Counted from the first letter of the stretch, positions 17,939 through 27,735 are shown. The stretch: DNA of 64,000 nt from an uncultured Psychroserpens sp. (GCF_947503375.1 NZ_CANNDQ010000008.1:1-64000); one strand, 5' to 3'. Translations and numbers: made by a program. Notes: generated from the sequence alone by a model not told the origin.

Positions 17939-20375
17939 TTTTAACTTTCTGGTTAGTTAGTGCTAATTTTAAGACATCACTCATCTCTTTCACATAATGA
18001 AATTTCAATCCTTTTAAGTATTCAGGTTTAATTTCATCAATATCTCTTTTATTATCCTCACACAATAAAATCTCTTTAATCTTAGCACGCTTTGCTGCTA
18101 GAATTTTTTCTTTAATACCACCTACAGGTAATACTTTTCCTCTCAAAGTGATCTCTCCTGTCATAGCAAGACTGCTTTTTACTTTGCGTTGTGTAAACAA
18201 AGATACTAAAGATGTTAACATCGTTACACCTGCACTAGGGCCATCCTTTGGTGTAGCACCTTCAGGTACATGGATGTGCACGTTATAGTTATTAAATACT
18301 TCTGGATTAATACCAAACTCGTCTGCATTAGCTTTAATATATTCCATAGCAATAGTAGCAGACTCCTTCATTACTTTACCTAAATTACCAGTAATTGTCA
18401 GGTTTCCTTTTCCTTTAGATAAAATAGATTCAATAAAGAGAATATCGCCTCCTACTCTAGTCCAAGCCAATCCAGTAACGACACCAGCAACATTGTTATT
18501 TTCATATTTATCACGTTCTAATCTAGGCGCTCCCAATACTTCAACGACATCTTCATTTGTTACTTTAAGGTTGTAAGTCTCTTCCATAGCAATATTTTTA
18601 GCTGCATGACGTACCATTTTTGCTATTTGTTTTTCTAAACCACGAACACCAGATTCTCTTGTATAACCTTCAACTATTTTTTCAAGTTGCGGCTTCGCTA
18701 TTTTTAAATGCTTATCAGTTAGACCATGCTCTTTGAGTTGCTTAGGCAGTAAATGGCGTTTGCCAATTTCTACTTTCTCTTCTATGGTATAACCTGTTAC
18801 ATTAATAATTTCCATACGATCTCTCAATGCTGGCTGTATGGTATTTAGACTATTAGAAGTCGCAATAAACATCACTTTAGATAAATCAAATCCCATTTCT
18901 AGGAAATTATCATAAAACTCACTATTCTGTTCAGGGTCTAAAACTTCCAACAATGCTGAAGACGGATCACCTTGGTTAGAATTTGAAAGCTTATCGATTT
19001 CATCTAAAACAAATACTGGATTAGAAGTACCTGCTTTTTTCAAGCTTTGAATAATTCGACCAGGCATGGCGCCTATATATGTTTTTCGGTGTCCACGAAT
19101 TTCAGCTTCGTCACGCAAACCACCAAGCGACATACGCACATACTCTCTTCCTAAAGCCTCAGCTATAGATTTTCCTAAAGATGTTTTACCAACACCAGGA
19201 GGACCATATAAACAAAGAATTGGCGATTTCATATCGTTTCGTAGTTTTAGAACTGCGAGATATTCAATAATCCTCTTTTTTACATCATCTAAACCATAAT
19301 GATCACGATCTAAAATTTGCATCGCGCGTTTTAAATCAAATTTATCTTCACTGAACTCATTCCAAGGTAAATCTAAAAACAGATCTAAATAATTCCGCTG
19401 AATAGAATATTCGGCAACTTGTGGATTCATGCGTTGCATTTTTGATAACTCTTTATCAAAATGATCAGCAACTGTATCATCCCACTTTTTGTCTTTTGCA
19501 CGCTGACGCATTTCTTCTATTTCTTCTCCAGAAGATACGCCACCACCGAGTTCCTCTTGGATGGTTTTCATTTGCTGGTGCAAGAAGTACTCGCGTTGCT
19601 GTTGATTCATATCACTTTGAACCTTAGATTGAATATCGTTCTTTAGCTCCAGTTTTTGAAATTCGATATTCATATACTTCAAGGTCGCTAAAGCACGTTC
19701 CTTTAAATCATTGATCTCTAACAACTCTTGTTTTTCCTTTACAGAGAGGTTCATATTAGAAGAAACAAAATTTACCAAAAACGAATTACTTTCAATGTTT
19801 TTGATTGCAAATGATGCTTCAGTAGGAATATTAGGACTGTCTTTAATAATTTGCAGAGACAAATCTTTAATAGATTCGATAATAGCAGAGAACTCTTCAT
19901 TATCTATAGCTGGTTTTGCTTCAGGCACGTCCTTAACTGTAGCAGTTAAATAAGGGGCTTCTGAAACTACTTCTTGAATCTCAAAGCGTTTCTTTCCTTG
20001 AATAATAATGGTAGTATTACCATCAGGCATTTTTAATACTTTCAGAATACGAGCTACGGTACCCTTTTTGAAAATATCTTTTCCCGTTGGATCTTCAACA
20101 TTTTCATCTTTTTGCGAAACAACACCTATCACTTTACTACCTTTATTAGCATCGTTAATTAACGTAATAGATTTATCTCTACCTGCAGTAATTGGTATCA
20201 CAACTCCAGGAAACAAAACCGTGTTACGCAATGGTAAGATTGGTAACGAATCTGGTAAGAGTTCGTTGTTTATTTCTGCCTCATCCTCAGGTGTCATTAA
20301 AGGAATTAATTCTGAATTTTCATCAAAATCCTGAAATGACAAACTGTCAAGCTTTAAAAAATTAGACTTCGCCAT
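17922..20375 (-). CDS. lon: Lon protease (endopeptidase La)
   Basis: 817 residues. ATP-dependent serine protease of cytoplasmic protein quality control. Order: N-terminal LON substrate domain (~35-240, [20 protein letters not shown]), coiled-coil middle, AAA+ module with Walker [10 protein letters not shown] and Walker [10 protein letters not shown], and a C-terminal S16 protease domain with the catalytic Ser in [11 protein letters not shown] and Lys in [13 protein letters not shown]. All key residues are present. A divergent ECF sigma gene begins 230 bp away; the gap holds no clear hairpin or heat-shock element. Confidence 0.98.
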   Translation of the reverse strand: MAKSNFLKLDSLSFQDFDENSELIPLMTPEDEAEINNELLPDSLPILPLRNTVLFPGVVIPITAGRDKSITLINDANKGSKVIGVVSQKDENVEDPTGKDIFKKGTVARILKVLKMPDGNTTIIIQGKKRFEIQEVVSEAPYLTATVKDVPEAKPAIDNEEFSAIIESIKDLSLQIIKDSPNIPTEASFAIKNIESNSFLVNFVSSNMNLSVKEKQELLEINDLKERALATLKYMNIEFQKLELKNDIQSKVQSDMNQQQREYFLHQQMKTIQEELGGGVSSGEEIEEMRQRAKDKKWDDTVADHFDKELSKMQRMNPQVAEYSIQRNYLDLFLDLPWNEFSEDKFDLKRAMQILDRDHYGLDDVKKRIIEYLAVLKLRNDMKSPILCLYGPPGVGKTSLGKSIAEALGREYVRMSLGGLRDEAEIRGHRKTYIGAMPGRIIQSLKKAGTSNPVFVLDEIDKLSNSNQGDPSSALLEVLDPEQNSEFYDNFLEMGFDLSKVMFIATSNSLNTIQPALRDRMEIINVTGYTIEEKVEIGKRHLLPKQLKEHGLTDKHLKIAKPQLEKIVEGYTRESGVRGLEKQIAKMVRHAAKNIAMEETYNLKVTNEDVVEVLGAPRLERDKYENNNVAGVVTGLAWTRVGGDILFIESILSKGKGNLTITGNLGKVMKESATIAMEYIKANADEFGINPEVFNNYNVHIHVPEGATPKDGPSAGVTMLTSLVSLFTQRKVKSSLAMTGEITLRGKVLPVGGIKEKILAAKRAKIKEILLCEDNKRDIDEIKPEYLKGLKFHYVKEMSDVLKLALTNQKVKNAKAL

Positions 20376-20605
20376 ATTATTTTTTTGGTCATTCTGTCAT
20401 TAAAATTACAGAACACTATATTTATATTTATTAAAAAAAATTAACTTACTACTTGATTTATAGCTGTTTAACAAGCAACAGTAATTATATATCTTTATAT
20501 AAATTCAATAGTTATGCCATTACACAATTTCATTATCAAAACTTTTTTGGGTAAAAGTGTAACATTAGTGGTTCATGACCATCTTTATAATAAAGCATTT
20601 GTTTT

Positions 20606-21163
20606 TTGTCACTAACCCATCAAAACATAGAGCAGTTAATACAGCTTTGTAAAACAGGCAACCAAAATGCACAAATGGAAGTCTATAATAGATATTACAT
20701 AGCAATGTATAATACAGCATTTAGAATTGTAAAAGACAGTTTTGAAGCTGAAGACATCATGCAAGATTCATTTTTAACCGCTTTTACAAAACTGAATGAT
20801 CTTAAAGAGATTAAAACTTTTGGTTCGTGGTTAAAACGAATTGTTATTAACAACAGTATTTATCAGTATAAAAAAAATGGCAAATATCATGTAATACCAT
20901 TAGATGATGTACTTTATAAAGTAGAAGACTTATCTGATAAAAACGAAACTTATGAGCTTTCTAGGCTTAAGGCACACCAAGTTATAGATACAATTAAGTT
21001 ACTTAAAGATAATTACCAAATGGGATTAACCTTACATTTAATCGAAGGATATGATTATGAGGAAATTTGTGAAATCATGAACATATCTAAAGCAAATTGT
21101 AGAACACTAATTTCGCGTGCTAAAGAAAGTTTGCGACAAAAACTTAAGCCTTTGGCTTGTTAA
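20606..21163 (+). CDS. ECF-type RNA polymerase sigma factor
   Basis: 185 residues, starting with TTG (20606); no ATG exists before residue 24, which would cut into region 2. Region 2 (~20-85) includes RIVKDSFEAEDIMQDSFLTAF and TFGSWLKRIVINNSIYQYKK; region 4 (~125-180) has GYDYEEICEIMNISKANCRTL and ISRAKESLRQKL. It heads a four-gene run: sigma factor, small membrane protein, DUF4097-like and DUF2807 proteins. This resembles an ECF sigma and membrane anti-sigma pair controlling envelope proteins; autoregulation is likely but not shown. Confidence 0.92.
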   Translation: MSLTHQNIEQLIQLCKTGNQNAQMEVYNRYYIAMYNTAFRIVKDSFEAEDIMQDSFLTAFTKLNDLKEIKTFGSWLKRIVINNSIYQYKKNGKYHVIPLDDVLYKVEDLSDKNETYELSRLKAHQVIDTIKLLKDNYQMGLTLHLIEGYDYEEICEIMNISKANCRTLISRAKESLRQKLKPLAC

Positions 21164-21174
21164 TACTATCACTT

Positions 21175-21726
21175 ATGGAAAAAGATACTATTGATACACT
21201 TTTTGAAAGACTGGACAGTCAATTTGATATCCACATGCCACATAAAGGACATGAAGATCGATTCTTTAGTAAATTAAAGCATATAGACCGAGAAGTTCAC
21301 AAATCGTCACGTCCAGCAATACGCTTTTGGAAACCATTATTAGCAGCTGCCGCATCAATTATTTTATGCATAGCAATATATATCGTTTTGCCTGAAGAAC
21401 CAGAATTAATGGATTTAGCTAACGTATCTCAAGAGTTATCACAAACTCAAGATTTTTTCACAGCAGCAATCCAAGAAGAATTATCAAAATTAGAGCAAGA
21501 GCGTACACCTGAGACTAACAAATTAATAGAGGGTGCATTACAACAGTTAAGTATTTTGGAAACAGACTATGAATCATTAAAAAAAGATCTTGCACAAAGT
21601 GGTGATGATAAACGCGTTATTTATGCAATGATCACAAATTTCCAGAATAGAATCAACGTTCTAGAAACAGTTTTAGATAAAGTTGAAATGGTAAAACAAA
21701 TTAAAACAAAATATAACGTACTTTAA
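21175..21726 (+). CDS. Single-pass membrane protein, putative anti-sigma factor
   Basis: 183 residues from the ATG at 21175 (MEKDTIDTLFERL), 12 bp after the sigma gene; an upstream in-frame start at 21157 overlaps that gene. The N-terminal ~60 residues are charged and cytoplasmic, a single membrane helix follows (~64-82, FWKPLLAAAASIILCIAIY), and the rest is a helical, probably coiled-coil periplasmic domain (DFFTAAIQEELSKLEQERT). Position and topology are those of an anti-sigma factor, but it lacks a recognisable zinc motif; the role is inferred from context. Confidence 0.78.
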   Translation: MEKDTIDTLFERLDSQFDIHMPHKGHEDRFFSKLKHIDREVHKSSRPAIRFWKPLLAAAASIILCIAIYIVLPEEPELMDLANVSQELSQTQDFFTAAIQEELSKLEQERTPETNKLIEGALQQLSILETDYESLKKDLAQSGDDKRVIYAMITNFQNRINVLETVLDKVEMVKQIKTKYNVL

Positions 21727-21775
21727 TTAAATTAATGGCAATTTATTTGTCAGTAGAGATCAAAAACTACATATT

Positions 21776-22870
21776 ATGAAAACAAAATTACTATACAGAT
21801 TTGTTCTAATTACACTAGTTATTCCTTCTTTAGCGCTAGGTAAAACTGCCACTGGCTGGTCAGGGAAACATAGTAAACAAAAAACGGTTAATAAAGAATT
21901 TGCTGTTTCAAAAAATGCAACACTTAAAGTAGATAATAGTTTTGGAAATATTGATATTGTAACTTACGATGGTTCTAAAGTATTAATTGAGGTGAACATT
22001 AAAACAAATGGTAATGACCTTGAAAAGGTAGAAAGTAAACTCAATCAAATTGAAATCAAATTTTCAGCATCCCCAGATTGGGTTGCTGCTGAAACTCTAG
22101 TTGGGAAAAAGAATTCTAACTCATGGTGGAGCTGGGGCAAAAAAAAGAAAGTGAACATAGAGATTAACTACATCATTAAGTTGCCAGTTACCAATAATGT
22201 TAATTTAAATAATGATTATGGCAGTATAAATTTAGATACATTAGAAGGCAAAGCAGAAATTAATTGTGATTATGGAAAAATTACAACCAAAGAACTAATG
22301 GCCGATAATAATATTATAAATTTTGATTACACTAATCATAGTTATTTCGAATATATAAAAAGTGGTAAGATTAATGCAGATTATAGTAGTTTTACCGTTG
22401 CCAAAGCTAAATCTTTAGACTTGGTAACCGATTATTCAGACTCTAAAATAGAAGTTGCAGAAAACATTACTTACAACTGTGATTATGGATCAATGAATGT
22501 AATGAATGTAAACAATATTAATGGTAGTGCTGATAATTTAACTCTTAGACTTGGATCAGTCTATAAAAATGTAGATATTAAAGCAGATTACGGTACAATT
22601 AAGATTGATCAAATGACCGCAAATGCTGGAAATATTAATATCAAATCGGACTATACAGGAATCACTATAGGATATAATGCTTCATATCATTTTAATTTTG
22701 AAATCGGTTTAGATAATGGCACACTGAGGAATCATGATGGCTTCCAGTTTTCTATTCAAAATGTAAATCATTCAGATAAATTTTATAAAGGCTACTATGG
22801 TAGTGCTAATAGTTCAAATTTAGTTAGAATAAAATCGGATTATGGAAACATAAGTTTCAAAAAACATTAA
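21776..22870 (+). CDS. Exported DUF4097-like adhesin/beta-helix protein
   Basis: 364 residues with a signal peptide (MKTKLLYRFVLITLVIPSLALG). It has repeated short beta units with the motif xxDYGxI/S (NNDYGSINLDTLEG, NCDYGKITTKEL, NADYSSFTVAKA, KADYGTIKIDQM, KSDYGNISFKKH), giving a beta-helix-like repeat typical of DUF4097 putative adhesin domains. Residues ~115-130 are Trp/Lys-rich (NSWWSWGKKKK). Likely periplasmic or outer-membrane associated. It is third in the sigma-led run, 49 bp after the anti-sigma-like gene. Function unknown. Confidence 0.82.
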   Translation: MKTKLLYRFVLITLVIPSLALGKTATGWSGKHSKQKTVNKEFAVSKNATLKVDNSFGNIDIVTYDGSKVLIEVNIKTNGNDLEKVESKLNQIEIKFSASPDWVAAETLVGKKNSNSWWSWGKKKKVNIEINYIIKLPVTNNVNLNNDYGSINLDTLEGKAEINCDYGKITTKELMADNNIINFDYTNHSYFEYIKSGKINADYSSFTVAKAKSLDLVTDYSDSKIEVAENITYNCDYGSMNVMNVNNINGSADNLTLRLGSVYKNVDIKADYGTIKIDQMTANAGNINIKSDYTGITIGYNASYHFNFEIGLDNGTLRNHDGFQFSIQNVNHSDKFYKGYYGSANSSNLVRIKSDYGNISFKKH

Positions 22871-22893
22871 CAATCAATTAAAAACAAAAAAAA

Positions 22894-23610
22894 ATGAAAA
22901 CGTCAGCTTTATTAACCGCATTGTTACTTTGTGTAACATTTAGCTTTGCAGGAAACAAAAAAATCAAGGGCAATGGTAAAGTAATTACAATTACAAGAAC
23001 CACATCAGATTATGATGGCATTAAATGTTCTGGTTCTTTTGATTATGTATTAGTATCAGGTTCTGAAGGAAAAATCACTGTTGAGGGTGAGGAGAATTTA
23101 TTAGAATATATTGTCACTGAAGTCAAAGATAATAATCTAATTGTAAAAGTTAAAAACCATACCAACATAAGAACCAGCAATGGAAAGACCATAAAAATTA
23201 CAATTCCATTCAAAGATATAGAAAAAGTGACCTTATCTGGATCTGGTGATCTATGGAATGAAGATGTTATCACTGCAACAGACCTAGAAGTGGCTCTAGC
23301 TGGATCTGGAGATATCAATTTAGATGTTCAAGCATCTAACACTATAGCAAAAGTTGCTGGATCTGGTGATTTGACAATTAAAGGCAATACAAATCAACTT
23401 GAAGCAAAAGTTGCCGGATCTGGTGATTTTGACGGGTTTGATCTGCAATCTAACCATACTGTGGTAGCTGTAGCTGGATCTGGTGATGCAAAGGTTGTTA
23501 GTAAAGAAAGTTTAAAAGCTAGAGTAGCTGGATCTGGTGATATTAAGTATAAAGGTAATCCTAAAATACAAGACACAAAAGTTTCTGGATCAGGTAGTAT
23601 AAATAACTAA
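22894..23610 (+). CDS. Head GIN domain (DUF2807) exported protein
   Basis: 238 residues with a signal peptide (MKTSALLTALLLCVTFSFAG). The DUF2807 fold shows as a ladder of GSGD turns, seven of them between about residues 110 and 235 (VTLSGSGDLWNED, VALAGSGDINLDV, AKVAGSGDLTIKG, AKVAGSGDFDGFD and so on), consistent with a right-handed beta-helix. The N-terminal part carries IKCSGSFDYVLVSGSEG. It is probably a periplasmic or surface protein regulated by the upstream ECF sigma factor. The molecular role of DUF2807 proteins is not established. Confidence 0.88.
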   Translation: MKTSALLTALLLCVTFSFAGNKKIKGNGKVITITRTTSDYDGIKCSGSFDYVLVSGSEGKITVEGEENLLEYIVTEVKDNNLIVKVKNHTNIRTSNGKTIKITIPFKDIEKVTLSGSGDLWNEDVITATDLEVALAGSGDINLDVQASNTIAKVAGSGDLTIKGNTNQLEAKVAGSGDFDGFDLQSNHTVVAVAGSGDAKVVSKESLKARVAGSGDIKYKGNPKIQDTKVSGSGSINN

Positions 23611-23623
23611 TCAAATATGTTAA

Positions 23624-23662
23624 CAAACGTCACATTAGCTTAACTGCTAATAATGTGACGTT
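23624..23662. terminator. Hairpin between convergent genes
   Basis: AAACGTCACATTA pairs perfectly with TAATGTGACGTTT (13 bp) around a GCTTAACTGC-type loop, between stops at 23610 (+) and 23679 (-). There is no long T run on either side, so it is a weaker intrinsic terminator or an mRNA-stabilising hairpin. Confidence 0.65.
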
Positions 23663-23678
23663 TGCTTTGTGCTACTTA

Positions 23679-24614
23679 TTATTGTTTTGTGTAAATAAAA
23701 GTCAAATCTTGAGATGTAGTAACCGAAGCATCATCAATATTAAACGCAATGAATCCCTGCGGAATAAATGTTGATATTTGATTACCTTCTAAGGTCCAAA
23801 CCGATTCAATATCTAATTCATCAACAATAGTTATTTGACTTCCATTTTGTGACCAAGTAAAACTTGTATTCTCATCTTCTAAAATACAATCAACACTATA
23901 AATATAGGTGTCTGATGAACCAACTTCTATTTCAAATAAAACATCAGCATAAGACGTACTCATGATTACACCAGTATTATTAGCGTTAAAAACAATGGTT
24001 TCATTATTATAACATTCAAATTCTGCTAATAGATCTGTACTTTCAACACCATCATTATTGATGTCAACTGGTTCTTCAGAAATCCATGAGGTAGCTAACC
24101 ATGTACCAACAATGTCTTCATCTGATTGGTTATTCATGGTACAATCTCCTAAATCATCTATTTCAGATTGAGTACCTCCATCATTACCACATTGTACTAT
24201 AAGGTTTTCTAAAGCGTCTCTATATGCATTACATAATTCTGTGTAATTCTCATCTGTTGCGTTATCGAAAGCAGCTTGAGCTACACTTACTGCACTATTA
24301 GCTGCTGCACAATCATCGGATTGATTATCTAAGGTACAATCTCCTAAATCATCTATTTGAGCTTGTAAGCTACCATCAGGATCTCCACAAGCTTGTATTT
24401 GCGATTGTAAAGCTGATCGAAAAGCGGTACATATCTGTGTATAATTCTCATCGTTTGCTTCTAAAAACGCAAGTGCAGCTTGTACTACATTTCCGGTAGC
24501 AATTTCGCATGAGAGTTCTACTTCATTAATAAACTCTCCTTCAAGTGGTTCATCTTCGCATGTAAATGCTGTTAATAAAACAAATAACGAAAATAGAATT
24601 GTTATTTTTTTCAT
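23679..24614 (-). CDS. Lipoprotein with internal duplication and lipocalin-like end
   Basis: 311 residues from the ATG at 24614; an upstream frame to 24716 adds 34 residues ahead of the signal peptide and is rejected. MKKITILFSLFVLLTAFTC is a lipoprotein signal, Cys19, followed by acidic EDEPLEGEFINE, which resembles a Bacteroidota lipoprotein surface-export signal. Two ~58-residue helical repeats follow, each with DENYTxxCxAxRxAL and a DDLGDCTxxNQSD end, then a lipocalin-like beta domain (GTWLATSWISEEPVDINND). Its leader nearly matches that of the next gene. Function unknown. Confidence 0.8.
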   Translation of the reverse strand: MKKITILFSLFVLLTAFTCEDEPLEGEFINEVELSCEIATGNVVQAALAFLEANDENYTQICTAFRSALQSQIQACGDPDGSLQAQIDDLGDCTLDNQSDDCAAANSAVSVAQAAFDNATDENYTELCNAYRDALENLIVQCGNDGGTQSEIDDLGDCTMNNQSDEDIVGTWLATSWISEEPVDINNDGVESTDLLAEFECYNNETIVFNANNTGVIMSTSYADVLFEIEVGSSDTYIYSVDCILEDENTSFTWSQNGSQITIVDELDIESVWTLEGNQISTFIPQGFIAFNIDDASVTTSQDLTFIYTKQ

Positions 24615-24685
24615 AGCAAAAGTATAATTGGGTTTATGCAAACATACTAATTTATATTTATTCTTTAATAAGTTTACTATTATAC

Positions 24686-24713
24686 AAAAAAACCAGAGGT
24701 ATGAGCTCTGGTT
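24686..24713 (-). terminator. Intrinsic terminator after the second lipoprotein gene
   Basis: AACCAGAG pairs with CTCTGGTT around a seven-base loop and on the minus strand runs into seven T. It lies 24 bp after the stop at 24737, separating the two paralogous-leader lipoproteins. Confidence 0.88.
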
Positions 24714-24736
24714 CAAATTATCCGTCGTGTCTAAAT

Positions 24737-25330
24737 TTATTCTACTCTTTGCCAGACCGAAGTAGCTTCAATCATTGTATTAGTATCAAAACCGTTATCT
24801 TCATTAAGCTGTTCAGAATCTTGAAAGAAAGTCAAGGTTTGTCCATCTGCACTCAATTGAAAGTCTGCGTCTTGATTAATATCTAGATCTCCTGTTTGCA
24901 TGCCATCAACTTCAAAGTCTAAAAACGAACCGTCAATAGTCATCACATTCCCGTTTGTCACATATGTACCTTCACCAGATACGCCGTTATATTCATCTAA
25001 ATAACTATCATTAACTTCTCCATTGACTGTGGTTGTAGATTCTAGTACATAATCACCAGATACTGTATAAACTGTTTCCGTAAATACCAAAGTATAATCT
25101 GAACTAACCATTTCAGAAGTAAAGTCAAGTACAAAATCTTGGCCTTCAAAACTTGTTATCGATGTAAGGTCAACATCAAACTCTATGAGAGTCCATGTGC
25201 CAACTAGAAGTGGATTGAAATCTTGCAGGTCAAAATCTTCATTTATAAACTCTCCCTCTAGAGGTTCGTCCTCACAAGTAAATGCAGTTAACAAAACAAA
25301 TAGTGAAAACAAAAAGCTTAATTTTTTCAT
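24737..25330 (-). CDS. Lipocalin-like lipoprotein
   Basis: 197 residues. Lipoprotein signal MKKLSFLFSLFVLLTAFTC (Cys19) followed by EDEPLEGEFINE, identical to the same stretch in the next gene downstream. The remaining ~165 residues are beta-rich and start LVGTWTLIEFDVDLTS, typical of lipocalin-like DUF4488/DUF5004-type proteins, with many acidic residues. Probably anchored in the outer membrane and possibly surface exposed. It has its own terminator. Function unknown. Confidence 0.8.
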   Translation of the reverse strand: MKKLSFLFSLFVLLTAFTCEDEPLEGEFINEDFDLQDFNPLLVGTWTLIEFDVDLTSITSFEGQDFVLDFTSEMVSSDYTLVFTETVYTVSGDYVLESTTTVNGEVNDSYLDEYNGVSGEGTYVTNGNVMTIDGSFLDFEVDGMQTGDLDINQDADFQLSADGQTLTFFQDSEQLNEDNGFDTNTMIEATSVWQRVE

Positions 25331-25384
25331 GGTAATTGTGATTTAGTTTAAACAAACATACTAATTTAAAGTTAGTTAGTTCGT

Positions 25385-26767
25385 TTATTCATTTTCTTTT
25401 GGTATTCTAAATAACAAAATAATTCCAACCAAGAAAAATACAAATAAGAACAGAATAGCATTTCGCATACTACCTGTAATCTGGTCAATGGTAGCAAAGA
25501 TTCCCATCCCAATGACAATACCAATTTTTTCTGCAACATCATAGAAACTAAAATATGACGTAGTATCATCGGTTTCAGGCAAAAATTTAGAATATGTTGA
25601 TCTGGCTAAAGATTGAATACCTCCCATAACCAATCCAACTAAGGAAGCTGCAATATAAAATTGCAGAGGTGTTTTCATAAAGTAAGCATATACACAGAGA
25701 GACATCCATATTATGTTTATGATTATCAACGTTTTTATGTTACCAAATTTTGATGATGCACGTGAAGTTAAAACGGCTCCTACAATTGCTACAAGCTGAA
25801 TCACTAAAATACTAACAATCAATCCCTGTGTTTTGGCATCTGAGCTTCCCCAAGTAATTTCTTCTTCTCCAAAATAAACAGCTATTAACATAATGGTTTG
25901 CACAGCCATACTAAATACAAAGAAAGCTGCTAGATAACGTTTTAACCTCAAGTTTTGCTTTAACTGCTTCCAGACTAATTTCAATTCTTTTAAACCATTA
26001 AAAATGACATCTTTAGTCACTTTATGTCCTTTTGAAGTTCCTTTTGGCAACCAATAAAATGTATACTGGCTGAAGACTATCCACCATAGGCCTACTGTTA
26101 TAAATGAAATTTTCATTGCTTCAAATGAAGCACTGTTTTTTGCTTTCTCTATGGCTTCTTGAATTTGTATTTCAGTGCCAGTTTCTCTTAAGTTTTCAGA
26201 TATGCTAATATCAAAACCAAACCAATCTGGTTTCATGACCATAGCTAAGTTTATTAGTAACAAAATCACACTACCAAAATAGCCCATACTATAGCCTTTT
26301 GCACTAATACGGTCTTGTTGTTCTGGAAACGCTATATCTGGCAAATAAGAATTATAAAATACTAAACTTCCCCAATACCCAATTAAGCCCATGAAATAGA
26401 ACAATAGACTCAAGTGTATCTGCTCTAAACTAAACCAATATAGACCTATACAACCAATTCCACCAACGTAACAAAAGAATCTCATAAAATTCTTCTTATT
26501 TCCAATATAATCTGCAATTCCAGAAAGGATTGGTGACATTATAGAAACTACCAAAAATGTAAAAGCAGTAACATAAGTAATTAGTGCTGTACTTTTAAAT
26601 TCAAAACCAAAAGCTGATACTACTTTATTGGTTTGAGAAATAAATAATGCTGAATAAAAAATTGGAAATATCGAAGAGGCAATAGTTAACGTGTATACCG
26701 AATTTGCCCAGTCGTAAAAAGCCCAAGCATTAAGGAGTTTTTTACTGCCTTTCTCTAAGTTTGCCAT
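25385..26767 (-). CDS. MFS transporter, UMF1 (Atg22-like) family
   Basis: 460 residues with about twelve hydrophobic membrane segments. It begins KKLLNAWAFYDWANSVYTLTI, the hallmark of UMF1/Atg22-like major facilitator proteins (ALYDWANSA-like), and has VSIMSPILSGIADYIGNKK between helices 2 and 3. A long cytoplasmic loop near the middle contains FNGLKELKLVWKQLKQN. Substrate is unknown; relatives include vacuolar amino-acid exporters. Inner membrane. It is separated from the upstream M48 gene by a terminator. Confidence 0.9.
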   Translation of the reverse strand: MANLEKGSKKLLNAWAFYDWANSVYTLTIASSIFPIFYSALFISQTNKVVSAFGFEFKSTALITYVTAFTFLVVSIMSPILSGIADYIGNKKNFMRFFCYVGGIGCIGLYWFSLEQIHLSLLFYFMGLIGYWGSLVFYNSYLPDIAFPEQQDRISAKGYSMGYFGSVILLLINLAMVMKPDWFGFDISISENLRETGTEIQIQEAIEKAKNSASFEAMKISFITVGLWWIVFSQYTFYWLPKGTSKGHKVTKDVIFNGLKELKLVWKQLKQNLRLKRYLAAFFVFSMAVQTIMLIAVYFGEEEITWGSSDAKTQGLIVSILVIQLVAIVGAVLTSRASSKFGNIKTLIIINIIWMSLCVYAYFMKTPLQFYIAASLVGLVMGGIQSLARSTYSKFLPETDDTTSYFSFYDVAEKIGIVIGMGIFATIDQITGSMRNAILFLFVFFLVGIILLFRIPKENE

Positions 26768-26778
26768 AATATCTAATT

Positions 26779-26806
26779 AAAAAAGCCGCCTTTGATTAGG
26801 CAGCTT
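26779..26806 (-). terminator. Intrinsic terminator of the M48 gene
   Basis: Minus strand: AAGCTGCCT and AGGCGGCTT pair (with one G-U) around AATCAA and run into six T. It is 30 bp after the stop at 26837; the G-U pair exists only on the minus strand, which fixes the direction. Confidence 0.85.
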
Positions 26807-26836
26807 CTAAATTACTATATTTTTTAATCTTTACAA

Positions 26837-27667
26837 TTAAAAGTTTCCTAAAGGTCTAAAGGAAGTTATTCCAAACTTTTTAGCTTCTGCTTTAGCTCCT
26901 GGTGCCCAGTTTTGTAAATTTGTTATACGTGTGTCATTTGAAGGATGCGTACTTAAAAACTCTGGTGGAGCTTGCCCACCACTATTCGCTTTCATACGTT
27001 TCCATAGTTCTGCAGCTTCATCTGGATTGTAACCAGCTATCGCCATTAATGTTAAACCGATATTATCTGCTTCGGTTTCATGACTTCTACTGAATGGTAA
27101 CATACCTCCTACAGTTGACACAATACCAAATGCTTGATTATATATCCCAAGGTTTTCATCGTTTTGAAGTGCAATATTTCCTCCTATAGCTATACCTTGC
27201 TGAATATAAGCTGCACTCATACGCTGTTGCCCATGATTGGCTAAAGCATGAGCCACCTCGTGACCCATAATTGCTGCAATTCCAGTTTCATTTTGTGCTA
27301 TAGGCAAAATCCCAGTGTAGAATACAATTTTCCCACCAGGCATACACCATGCATTGACCGTTTTATCATTAACTAAGTTATACTCCCACTGGTAATCGTC
27401 TAGATAACCTTGATTCCCATTGGCATTTAACCAACGTTCTGCTGCTACAGCTATACGTTGCCCTACACGTTTGATCATTTCAGCATCAGAAGTTCCAGTA
27501 ACGACTTTGTTTTCACTTAAAAACTGATCGTATTGCGCAAATGCTGAAGGAAATAGTTTGTCATTAGAAACAAATGCCATGGTTTTCTTTCCTGTGAATG
27601 GGTTTGTAGCACATGATAAGAACATAAGTAATGTTCCTAGCACTACTATAGTGTTTTTGAATTTCAT
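26837..27667 (-). CDS. M48 family metalloprotease lipoprotein
   Basis: 276 residues. Lipoprotein signal with Cys19 (MFLSC followed by ATNPFTGKK). The zinc motif HEVAH is at residues 136-140 in IMGHEVAHALANHG, and the third ligand is Glu199 in SHETEADNIG. NAWCMPGGKIVFYTGIL is the typical substrate-groove strand of this group (Oma1/YcaL/LoiP-like). It is probably periplasmic, anchored in the outer or inner membrane, and involved in envelope protein quality control. Monocistronic, with a repeat-rich region upstream at 27.7 kb. Confidence 0.94.
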   Translation of the reverse strand: MKFKNTIVVLGTLLMFLSCATNPFTGKKTMAFVSNDKLFPSAFAQYDQFLSENKVVTGTSDAEMIKRVGQRIAVAAERWLNANGNQGYLDDYQWEYNLVNDKTVNAWCMPGGKIVFYTGILPIAQNETGIAAIMGHEVAHALANHGQQRMSAAYIQQGIAIGGNIALQNDENLGIYNQAFGIVSTVGGMLPFSRSHETEADNIGLTLMAIAGYNPDEAAELWKRMKANSGGQAPPEFLSTHPSNDTRITNLQNWAPGAKAEAKKFGITSFRPLGNF

Positions 27668-27735
27668 TGTTAATGGGTTTAAATATTATAAGCTAAATTT
27701 ACAAAAATCGTTCCGTATATTTTGACACATATACA

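Noticed and set aside
22894..23610. Repeated GGATCTGGTGAT stretches as a CRISPR-like array
   Set aside because: They are in-frame codons for the GSGD turns of the DUF2807 protein, with irregular spacing and no unique spacers.
24614..24716. Extension of the lipoprotein start to 24716
   Set aside because: It places 34 extra residues before a perfect lipoprotein signal peptide and runs into the upstream terminator at 24686-24713.
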